From contig DBCO01000026.1 in the NCBI GenBank assembly GCA_002293145.1, positions 1 through 28,113 of the forward strand: DNA of 28,113 nt, read 5' to 3'. The stretch comes from Akkermansiaceae bacterium UBA956 (GTDB lineage Bacteria; Verrucomicrobiota; Verrucomicrobiia; Verrucomicrobiales; Akkermansiaceae). Numbering within the stretch: the stretch's first letter is position 1; each line of letters starts with the position of its first letter. A program made the position numbers and the translations under genes. The notes under the pieces were generated by a model. That model ran no database searches. It saw only the letters and a program-made list of their open reading frames with translations, and had not been told where the DNA came from. Below, one piece after another: positions 21,407-28,113 of this stretch.

Positions 21407-24400
21407 TTAAATTTCATTGGCGTTGAGCCAGCGGAGAGAGATGATTTCGAAACGACGGCCAAATGCGCGATTGATCGGATTGAGGGCGGTGTCACGTGCT
21501 GTGGGGAGATTGATGGTGTCGAGGTATTCGGGCATGCGCTGGACGATGGCCTCACACCAAGCGCGTGCGGCGACTTTGCCGGTTCCGGGATCGATGGCCT
21601 CACCGTAGGTGCGGATTTTGAAGGTGTCTGAGCGCACTGAGATGAGAGGCCCGAGAGTTTGGAGCACATCGGCTTGGGTGAGCCAGCCAGGGATACCAGT
21701 CGAGCGGAATCCTTGATCGTTTTTGTAACGCGAGTCATTGATCATGGCACGCTCCGCAATGATGCTGGCAGAAGCACCAGGATTGAGGTCGCGAGAGGTG
21801 GAGGCCCAATCGGGATCGCTGCTGGCACTGGATAATACAGTGGGTCGGCCGCCGACCAAATCTGCGGCTGGAGCTCCTCCTTCGGCAAACATCACGACGC
21901 GGTCTTTGGTGGCAGTGAAACCAGTGAAGATGTTATTCGATCCAGCGAGATTGATATTGAGGCCAGCGTTGTCGATGGCGGTCTGAATGGCACCTGCGCC
22001 GGTAAGTTTTTTCGTATCACGGGTGAACTCTCCAATGGCGCGATTGACGAAATGTCCCAGACTTACGAAGGGACCACGTTCGCGGACTTGGCGTGTAATT
22101 TGTTCGGCGAGAGCATCGATTTGAGCGTCATTGAGTCTGCGATATCCAGCAAAGGAATCAGGTCCAGTTCCAGTTGGTGGGTTTTTTGCTTCATCCAATT
22201 GTTCCGCGCTGCGGGGAAAAATGGTATCGGTGTGAGCGGTGACATCGGCGCTATGTTTGAGCCCTTTGGCGCTGGCCAGAAATGCTTTCCATGCATCCTT
22301 GTTGGTGCTATTCACGTTGAAGGCTCCATTGATCGCCAATTGGCTGGAAGCTTTCAATGGATCATTGAGATCGCTGGGATTGACTGCTGCGCTGACGGGG
22401 GTCAAGTGATCTGCGAGCAAGTTTCCTTGGCTGTTGGGTGTTTTTGTCGAGAGGAAAAAGGTATCCCACAAGGAGGTGTTGAGAAGGTAGGATAGATCGT
22501 AGTAATTCCGTGCTGTCGACTTCGCTTCACCTGGGTTGGGCGCGCCAGTGACGATGTAATCAAAGCGATTCTGGATCGTAAGTGAGCGTTTGACGAAGGT
22601 GGAAGCATACGAGTTACCGACGGCATTGCCGGGTTGGTGACCGATGGATGAGAGCGTATCGTCGTTGGTCAGGTCGGCGTGTTGCAATTGCCCCATAGAA
22701 ACAATGTTTTCTGGGATGGCAAATAGAATATTCTTTTTCGGGCCAGCAAACATCGAACGCCCCCAAGAGTTGGGTGAAACTGCTAGATTTTTTGTAAATG
22801 CGTATCCTGTCTCGCCGCCAGGTGTATTGAAAGGAAGCTTAGCAAGGCTATCGGTGCTCTCCATGAAGAACGGCGGAGGATTGTATGAAGCGATGGTTTT
22901 GCTGAAGCGTTGGCATTGGAGATTGAAGTCAGCAAAGGTGCGGATCGTCGAGCTGCGTGTGCCAAGACGACCAGGGATGATGGATTCATAGTCCTCGCCG
23001 GGCATGCTGATTTGGAAAGCAAACACATGCAATGGGAAGGGGCGGGTCATTTGTTTGGCAATGGTGCCATCGATCGGGCGGCGAACTTGGGCAAAGAATC
23101 CGTTGTCGAGTTCAAGGCGCTCGACGCGACGAAGAATGCTGCCTGAGCTGGCTGAGCCGCCGGTGCGCATTTCCAAGGAGAGTAGGGTGGTTGTCCAGCT
23201 TTCTCGGACGTCCAGTTGTTTCGCTCCGCTGTTGACCGAGGTGTTTTCCAATTCAATGCAATTGTCCAAGCTGCCTGCCCCGCTCGGTAAGATTTCCCCC
23301 ATGTTGACAGTGACTCCCGCCGTGCTATTTGCGGGACGTAATACGCGACCGACGTTCACAAATGCCTTGGCTTCACCTGGGGCAAGTGAGCCACGAGGCA
23401 CGCTAAAATAAGCGTTATTAAAAACCGCGGGCTCAGAGGGGTTTGATGGAATGAATGCAGGTTGGCCGGTCGCATCCCAAATGCGGCTCGGCGAGTTGCC
23501 TTGAGGAGTCTCATTTTTGATCTCAAAAATCAGGGGAGTGCTCCATTCCAAAGCATAAGGATAAGGATTTGCTATGGTGACAGCAAATTTTCCGCAGGCG
23601 TTGAGTCGATAATCGGTAGTCGTCGTGGAAATGCTGCGCGCACCCATCAGAATGCGGAAGTCCCAGATGATTGGAGCGATGATATCGGCGCTGCCTAATG
23701 ATGCAGAGACAGTGAGCTTGCCACCTGATAGGTTTTTGCCGCGCTTAGCGAAATCGATGATACGTGTCCAGCGTGGACCACCGATGGAACGAGCAACGGT
23801 GCGGGGAATGATGTTAGAAGATGAAGTGGGGAAGTTGACAATGGTAGATCCTGCGGCGGCGGAGGGAAATGAGCCTTGATTCAGGTAGCCACTGAGATCA
23901 AGGCGTAGGCCGCCCTGCAAGTTGTCAGTCAGCAGTCCAAAACTGTCTGTTGTGGCGGCGTGATAGGATTCCTTGAGCGCGGCGCCCATCGATTCTGAGA
24001 GCAAACGACCTTGGCTAACAGAAATAATTTTTTCTACATCGTCGGCATTTTTAGCTGCGTTACTAGGGTATTGGCCAAAGCCGGAAACTGTTTGCCAGCC
24101 TCGGCGATTTGGCACCATGGTGAGGTTGGTAAAAGTGGCCGAATTTTTCCCGGTGACGTTGAGTTTTGATTTCACGCCTTCATCGCCAACCCACCAACCA
24201 TAGCGGCCTGTGGGCTTTGAGGCATTGCTCGTGTTGATGGCGACGAGAGGAACGGCAATTTGTGAGGATAGCGAGCTAGGAGTGCCAGACCCGACGGTGT
24301 TTTTGCCGACGAGAACGACGGCACGTTCTGGATCGCTCACTTCGCCACTCGCATTGACGGAAATGGAGCTGTTGCTGGGTAAAATTGCATCAGTGCTGGA

Positions 24401-24901
24401 TTTGATTTCGTTTCCGCTGACCAGCCACTTGACGAGTGAAGGAGAGGGGGTGCGAGTGTAGGCTTGTTGCGCGATGGTGAGAGGTGAGGTGTTGCTTGCC
24501 AGTGAAGAATTTTGCCAGACGCCAGTCCAATAGCGGCTGCCATTTTGGACTGTGGTGAGTCCCTTGTTGACGCTATTGATGGAACTATTGTTGGTGGGTG
24601 CTTTGCCTGCGTTTAGCTGAGCGCCTCCCGTGTCACCAGCGAGGTCAGCGGTGCCGGTGATGCGCATGTCTGCCCCTGCATTTTTTTGAAGATCTCCAAT
24701 GGCAATCATCAGCGCCAAGCGGGCGTTGTCGCGGGCGATGCGTTGGGCTCCAACGAGGTTACTGCTGCGCAGGGTTACAGCAGAAAGGGAGAGCATTCCA
24801 ATGGACACGAGTGTCAGCAATACCAGCAAACTGATGGTAATGATGAGCGTAAAGCCTTTACAATACGATTTTCTTGTGTGTGTTTTTTGACGGGGAGTCA
24901 T
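21407..24901 (-). CDS. Verru_Chthon cassette protein A-type giant prepilin
   Basis: The 1164-residue product begins with a basic stretch (KTHTRKSYCKG) and then a prepilin-type N-terminal methylation motif, G16-F-T-L-I followed by a ~25-residue hydrophobic span. A prepilin peptidase would cut between G16 and F17. The usual Glu at position +5 is Ile here, which is seen in minor pilin-like proteins. The remaining ~1100 residues are polar, Ser/Asn/Thr-rich, and interspersed with Trp/Tyr-Gly blocks such as GRYGWWVGDEGVKSK. This layout fits the Verru_Chthon cassette protein A family, which in Verrucomicrobia sits with proteins B, C and D of pilus-like or secretion-like systems. None of those partners is in the window; only the small secreted protein follows it. 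The ATG at 24901 starts directly at the basic stretch. Confidence 0.82.
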   Translation of the reverse strand: MTPRQKTHTRKSYCKGFTLIITISLLVLLTLVSIGMLSLSAVTLRSSNLVGAQRIARDNARLALMIAIGDLQKNAGADMRITGTADLAGDTGGAQLNAGKAPTNNSSINSVNKGLTTVQNGSRYWTGVWQNSSLASNTSPLTIAQQAYTRTPSPSLVKWLVSGNEIKSSTDAILPSNSSISVNASGEVSDPERAVVLVGKNTVGSGTPSSLSSQIAVPLVAINTSNASKPTGRYGWWVGDEGVKSKLNVTGKNSATFTNLTMVPNRRGWQTVSGFGQYPSNAAKNADDVEKIISVSQGRLLSESMGAALKESYHAATTDSFGLLTDNLQGGLRLDLSGYLNQGSFPSAAAGSTIVNFPTSSSNIIPRTVARSIGGPRWTRIIDFAKRGKNLSGGKLTVSASLGSADIIAPIIWDFRILMGARSISTTTTDYRLNACGKFAVTIANPYPYALEWSTPLIFEIKNETPQGNSPSRIWDATGQPAFIPSNPSEPAVFNNAYFSVPRGSLAPGEAKAFVNVGRVLRPANSTAGVTVNMGEILPSGAGSLDNCIELENTSVNSGAKQLDVRESWTTTLLSLEMRTGGSASSGSILRRVERLELDNGFFAQVRRPIDGTIAKQMTRPFPLHVFAFQISMPGEDYESIIPGRLGTRSSTIRTFADFNLQCQRFSKTIASYNPPPFFMESTDSLAKLPFNTPGGETGYAFTKNLAVSPNSWGRSMFAGPKKNILFAIPENIVSMGQLQHADLTNDDTLSSIGHQPGNAVGNSYASTFVKRSLTIQNRFDYIVTGAPNPGEAKSTARNYYDLSYLLNTSLWDTFFLSTKTPNSQGNLLADHLTPVSAAVNPSDLNDPLKASSQLAINGAFNVNSTNKDAWKAFLASAKGLKHSADVTAHTDTIFPRSAEQLDEAKNPPTGTGPDSFAGYRRLNDAQIDALAEQITRQVRERGPFVSLGHFVNRAIGEFTRDTKKLTGAGAIQTAIDNAGLNINLAGSNNIFTGFTATKDRVVMFAEGGAPAADLVGGRPTVLSSASSDPDWASTSRDLNPGASASIIAERAMINDSRYKNDQGFRSTGIPGWLTQADVLQTLGPLISVRSDTFKIRTYGEAIDPGTGKVAARAWCEAIVQRMPEYLDTINLPTARDTALNPINRAFGRRFEIISLRWLNANEI

Positions 24902-25026
24902 AGGTATTTGAATTGGGCTGTTGTTGCATTGTATATACTTCGCCGCTACTTTCAAGGTATTTTTTCTGAAAGCGAGGATTTTAAGCCTTAGCGATGCCTT
25001 CTGGGGAGAGCAGTCGAGGAAAGCCT

Positions 25027-25974
25027 TCACAAGTCAAAACCAGCATCTTCGAGCGCCATGGTGGCGGCTCCGACCATGCCTGCTTCGGAACCAAAGCGAG
25101 CGGGAAGTAAAGTCAGGTGGTCTTTGAAGGGGCCTGAAAGCTGGGAGAACAAATGTTTTTGCAAGGGGGTAAAGAGCAGATCACCGGCTTTGGCGACGCC
25201 GCCGCCAATGATGATTGCCTCTGGATTGAGCAACCAGCAGCAATTCATGATGGTGGTGGAGAGTTTTTTGGCAATGTCATCCCAGACTTGAATCGCGATC
25301 GCATCACCGGAGCTGGCTGCGGCGGCAAGGGCTGCTGGTGAGCAATCGGTGATGTTTTTGTGAATGCCGGCCTCTTCGTAGCGATTGCGGGCATCGGCGG
25401 CGATTTCATTGTTGCCGACGTAGTCTTCGAGGGCACCGAGGTTGCCATAGGCACCTTTGCGGCCTTCAAAGTCAATGGAGGTTTGGCCAATTTCACCGGC
25501 GCCGTATTGAGAGCCACGGACCATTTGTCCATTGACGATGATACCGCCGCCGACTCCAGTGCCCATGGTGATGGCTACGAGGTGATTCAAGCCGCGACCA
25601 GCACCGCGTTTCCATTCGGCATAGGCCATGCAATTTGCGTCATTCTCAACGACGGTGGGCAAACGAGTCGCGTCCGATAGTCGTTTTTTGAGGGGGATTT
25701 CCACCCAACCACGCACGTTGGTGAGATTGTGCACGATGCCTTTTTCAAAGTTGACAAAACCAGGCATCCCCACACCGATGGCGGCGATGCCTGGGTGGCG
25801 TTCGCGCAGCTCATTGATCACCCGTACCATGGCCTCGATGAGAGCGTCTGGCCCGTCGAAATCCTGAGTACCAATCGGTGGAGCAGAGTCGATGATGTTG
25901 CTGCGATAGAGAACGCCAATTTTGACGGTTGTGCCGCCGAAGTCGATGCCAATGGCCAAAGGTGTGTCAGACAT
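25027..25974 (-). CDS. ROK-family sugar kinase (glucokinase-like), zinc motif absent
   Basis: The product (315 residues) is a ROK-family protein without a DNA-binding N-terminus, so a sugar kinase is likely rather than a transcription repressor. The phosphate loop is DFGGTTVKIG at 11-20, the catalytic Asp is in VVENDANCMAYAEW, and the ROK signature block MGTGVGGGIIVNG is followed by GAGEIGQ. Most ROK kinases have a zinc-binding C-x-C-G-x2-G-C-x segment and a His after GEIG; here they are replaced by GRKGAYGNLGALEDYVG and Gln, so zinc is unlikely. The substrate is probably glucose or a similar hexose, but the sequence does not prove it. The ATG at 25974 gives the normal start. It lies 91 bp after the halogenase gene on the same strand. 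Confidence 0.9.
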   Translation of the reverse strand: MSDTPLAIGIDFGGTTVKIGVLYRSNIIDSAPPIGTQDFDGPDALIEAMVRVINELRERHPGIAAIGVGMPGFVNFEKGIVHNLTNVRGWVEIPLKKRLSDATRLPTVVENDANCMAYAEWKRGAGRGLNHLVAITMGTGVGGGIIVNGQMVRGSQYGAGEIGQTSIDFEGRKGAYGNLGALEDYVGNNEIAADARNRYEEAGIHKNITDCSPAALAAAASSGDAIAIQVWDDIAKKLSTTIMNCCWLLNPEAIIIGGGVAKAGDLLFTPLQKHLFSQLSGPFKDHLTLLPARFGSEAGMVGAATMALEDAGFDL

Positions 25975-26065
25975 ATGATTGTGATACGTTGCGGAGATGC
26001 CTCGATCATGGCAAGAAGAAACGTCAAAAATTTCCGATATTTCCTGCCTGTTTGCCTATATTTGC

Positions 26066-27553
26066 TCAAGCCCAGCGCCAGCGAGGATCGCGGATGACTT
26101 GAAGAGCCTCAGCGACCGTGGCTCCGCTGGAAGCTCGTGTGGCGATGGTTTGGTCGAGTTGCTTGAGAACCGCCAACTCTTGCTCGTTCGGTTGGTGTTT
26201 TTTCTGATGGGGAACCTGCATGCCCAAGAACATCGCGAGGTAACCCTCGGCACCAAACTGATCGTTCGGGCTGATGAAAATGGCATTAGCAAGCATACTT
26301 GGGCCATTTTCCAGATAGAATTGGTAAATTTCTTCCGCCCCATGCAGAGGAGTGTTTTCACGACAATGCTGCCAAAAAGGAGTGTTGAGACGTTTGTTGA
26401 ATCGATAGTGAATGGCGAGGAAATCGCGGATCTCATCCCAACGTTCACCCATGAAGCGATTGAACATGGTTTTGAGCATAGGACCAGGATCGCAATCGGA
26501 GTCGATGAGAGCTTCGGCCAGGCTTCGGCACTGGCCACAGAGGATCATCAGTGCGGTGGCTTCTAGTGGCTCAACGAAGCCTGCTGCATTGCCTACGGCG
26601 ACGACATTGCCGATCCATGATCGCTGGTAGCGGCCTGAGCGGAAGCGAACGATGCGTGTTTGTTGGACAGCGGGATTTTTTCGACGAAACTCAGCCTCGG
26701 CATCTTCATCGCTGACGAATTTGGAGGAATAGACATAGCCGCGATTGATGTGATTTTCGTGATCAATGCGCCAGCACCAGCCATGATCCATGGTCTCGGC
26801 AGTGGTGTATGGTTGGATCTCTTCGTGCTCTTCGCGGTGGCGGGGGCCAATGATAGCGGAATCGCAGAATAAGGTATCGGAATAATCGTGGAATTTTTCT
26901 TGGAATGTTTCGCCTAACAACTTGGCGGCAAAGCCTGATGCATCGACAAAGAAATCTGCGGTCATTTTTTCACTGCTTAGCAAATGGAGTGTGGTGATTT
27001 GATCTTGCTGATGGTCTACTTGCCCAACGGTCTCGTTGCGCACGACGACGCCTAATTCCGTGGCTTGCCATTCAAGGTATGCGACGAGCTTGATGTTTTC
27101 GATGTGATAGGCGGTGGTGTCGAGTGTGATTTCGGGGATGCCGCGTTGGTTGCGTGTGAATGCTTTGTTGCGCGCCATAAGGCCTGCGCCGAGGCACCAA
27201 GCAGCAGGGGGTTCTTCGTGGTAGAATCCGTTGTTTCTCGGCAGCCCAGGGCTGCGTTTGGCGAATTGTTGATCAAAGCTATAATCAAAAGATTCACGTT
27301 GTCCCCAAAGAAAACGAATGCCCAACTTCCAAGTGGGTTGTGCTCGCTCGTAAAATTCCTTGAGCGGCAGTTTGAGGAATTGATGGAAATGGTGAGGGAA
27401 AAATGGCGTAGTGCCCTCGCCGACGCCGATGATGCCAATTTCAGGGCTGCGCAAAATGGTCACTGTGAGCTGTGGCAGCAGCCGCTTGAGAGTGATGGCC
27501 GCAGTGAATCCCGCGGATCCACCACCGAGTACGATAACAGATTGGATTTTCAT
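26066..27553 (-). CDS. FAD-dependent tryptophan-halogenase-like protein
   Basis: The product (495 residues) is a flavin-dependent oxidoreductase of the tryptophan halogenase family, which uses FADH2, O2 and halide. The FAD motif is GGGSAGFTAAITL at 10-22, with GVGEGTTP at 43-50. K76 in AQPTWKLGIRF is at the position of the catalytic Lys of PrnA-type halogenases, and EPLEAT around 328-333 matches the PrnA EPLEST region. The W-x-W-x-I-P motif, often used as a halogenase marker, reads WCWRID (259-264), with Asp in place of Pro. Tryptophan-binding residues are not distinguishable, so the substrate and even halogenation are open; related members are uncharacterised in this phylum. No flavin reductase gene is visible. 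The ATG at 27553 gives the normal start. Confidence 0.85.
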   Translation of the reverse strand: MKIQSVIVLGGGSAGFTAAITLKRLLPQLTVTILRSPEIGIIGVGEGTTPFFPHHFHQFLKLPLKEFYERAQPTWKLGIRFLWGQRESFDYSFDQQFAKRSPGLPRNNGFYHEEPPAAWCLGAGLMARNKAFTRNQRGIPEITLDTTAYHIENIKLVAYLEWQATELGVVVRNETVGQVDHQQDQITTLHLLSSEKMTADFFVDASGFAAKLLGETFQEKFHDYSDTLFCDSAIIGPRHREEHEEIQPYTTAETMDHGWCWRIDHENHINRGYVYSSKFVSDEDAEAEFRRKNPAVQQTRIVRFRSGRYQRSWIGNVVAVGNAAGFVEPLEATALMILCGQCRSLAEALIDSDCDPGPMLKTMFNRFMGERWDEIRDFLAIHYRFNKRLNTPFWQHCRENTPLHGAEEIYQFYLENGPSMLANAIFISPNDQFGAEGYLAMFLGMQVPHQKKHQPNEQELAVLKQLDQTIATRASSGATVAEALQVIRDPRWRWA

Positions 27554-27628
27554 GTATTGCTAATTTCGACAACTAGGTAAGTCGTAAATGATCTTTTCGT
27601 CAATTACGTAATTTTCACATTTTTTTGA

Positions 27629-27657
27629 TTGACTTGGCGAAAGTCACTTGATAATTA
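27629..27657 (+). promoter_or_regulatory. Strong promoter for the PEP-CTERM-like surface protein
   Basis: TTGACT at 27629-27634 and TAATTA at 27652-27657 are separated by 17 bp, a good sigma70-like pair in a 164-bp divergent intergenic region. The downstream ATG at 27718 leaves a ~55-base leader with no Shine-Dalgarno sequence. A weaker minus-strand element (TTGACG at 27603-27598) could serve the halogenase gene. Confidence 0.6.
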
Positions 27658-27717
27658 ATTTTCATCAGTCACCCAACTGATTGCATAAAAACCACAAAAA
27701 CTTCAAAAACCACGATT

Positions 27718-28113
27718 ATGAAATACAATCGCAAGAATTACTTGTTGCATGGGATGAGCTATGCCTCTGGCCTCGTTCTATTTGTCTCTTCACCGGAAAG
27801 TTTCGGTGCGAGCATTAGCTACAACTTCTCGGAAAATCCCGGGAATCAAGTCCTTGATACAACGACGCCAAAGGGGCCTCTAGGGTCTCCATTTTGGAAT
27901 GATAGCAATACTGGAATCACTGGCGGATTAGCGGCAGGCAGTGAGGGCAGCTTGGTGGATAATTCAGGGAATGTTACCTCTGCTTCCATTTCATGGAGCT
28001 CATCCAACACTTGGTGGAATGGCTCTGGGGTAGGGAGCGATGATGCGAAAATTAGTGTGGGATATCTTGATGATGGAGGCGCAGGGGTGGGGGGAATTCG
28101 ATATTCCGTTAAA
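27718..28113 (+). CDS. PEP-CTERM-type secreted surface protein, N-terminal part
   Basis: The 132 visible codons run off the right edge. The start has a basic N-terminus (MKYNRKN) and a hydrophobic span (about 13-27), then SPESFGASIS, giving a plausible signal peptide cleavage before ASISYNFSENPG. The mature part (SISYNFSENPGNQVL, GPLGSPFWND, SISWSSSNTWWNG, VGYLDDGG) matches a beta-rich family I associate with Verrucomicrobia that usually ends in a PEP-CTERM sorting tail. The C-terminus is outside the window, so that tail is inferred. Such proteins are exported and probably processed by an exosortase. The gene is divergent from the halogenase gene and has its own promoter. Confidence 0.72.
   Translation, partial: MKYNRKNYLLHGMSYASGLVLFVSSPESFGASISYNFSENPGNQVLDTTTPKGPLGSPFWNDSNTGITGGLAAGSEGSLVDNSGNVTSASISWSSSNTWWNGSGVGSDDAKISVGYLDDGGAGVGGIRYSVK

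Noticed and set aside
26066..27553. Part of a halogenated natural-product gene cluster
   Set aside because: No synthase, transporter, flavin reductase or tailoring genes lie in the adjacent sequence.
1..28113. tRNA, rRNA or CRISPR elements
   Set aside because: No cloverleaf-compatible sequence with a T-arm GTTCGA-type core, no rRNA-like conserved stretch and no regularly spaced repeat array was seen by eye.

Overview
The window looks like a chromosomal segment of a bacterium of the phylum Verrucomicrobiota. The main pointers are a giant prepilin-type protein of the Verru_Chthon cassette A type (21407-24901), a PEP-CTERM-style secreted protein start (27718 to the window end), an orphan PEP-CTERM tail (11282-11494), an FtsH with an enlarged N-terminal region, and an almost complete lack of Shine-Dalgarno sequences upstream of the starts. 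No tRNA, rRNA, CRISPR array, insertion sequence or phage gene was recognised.

Layout. Positions 1-960 are decayed DNA: a C-terminal fragment of an unknown protein, a VapC (PIN-domain) toxin remnant broken by an in-frame TGA, and a degenerate copy of the first ~57 bp of pgsA. Intact genes start with pgsA (962-1552, +). Next are two minus-strand envelope genes (an OmpA-like protein and a membrane-anchored coiled-coil protein, 1636-3500), then plus-strand heme A synthase, an uncharacterised acidic protein and an L,D-transpeptidase lipoprotein (3603-6051). A strong bidirectional terminator (6303-6340) separates these from a minus-strand helical-repeat membrane protein (6373-7656). A small single-pass membrane protein follows (7819-8145, +), then a minus-strand operon of EboE-like TIM-barrel protein, doubly anchored lipoprotein and DEAD-box RNA helicase (8167-11220).

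The centre is a plus-strand housekeeping block: ftsH, recQ, purC, a double-length PurS-like protein translationally coupled to purC, and a secreted trypsin-like serine protease (11606-18672). The last third is a minus-strand series read from 27553 down to 18675: FAD-dependent tryptophan-halogenase-like protein, ROK-family sugar kinase, Verru_Chthon A-type giant prepilin, its small secreted partner, DAHP synthase, and a SAM-dependent methyltransferase. Divergent from the halogenase, a promoter with a good sigma70-like sequence drives a PEP-CTERM-type secreted protein that runs off the window.

How the genes relate. Much of the content serves the envelope (phospholipid synthesis, OmpA-like and YkuD peptidoglycan proteins, FtsH quality control, heme A for cytochrome oxidase, prepilin cassette, surface protein). 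The rest is core metabolism (purines, aromatic amino acids, sugar phosphorylation) and nucleic-acid helicases. No single classical island or complete unknown defence system is evident. The most notable points are the duplicated extracytoplasmic domain of FtsH, the tandem PurS-like protein, an ebo-type gene outside an ebo cluster, and promoters placed so close to start codons that leaderless transcripts are expected.
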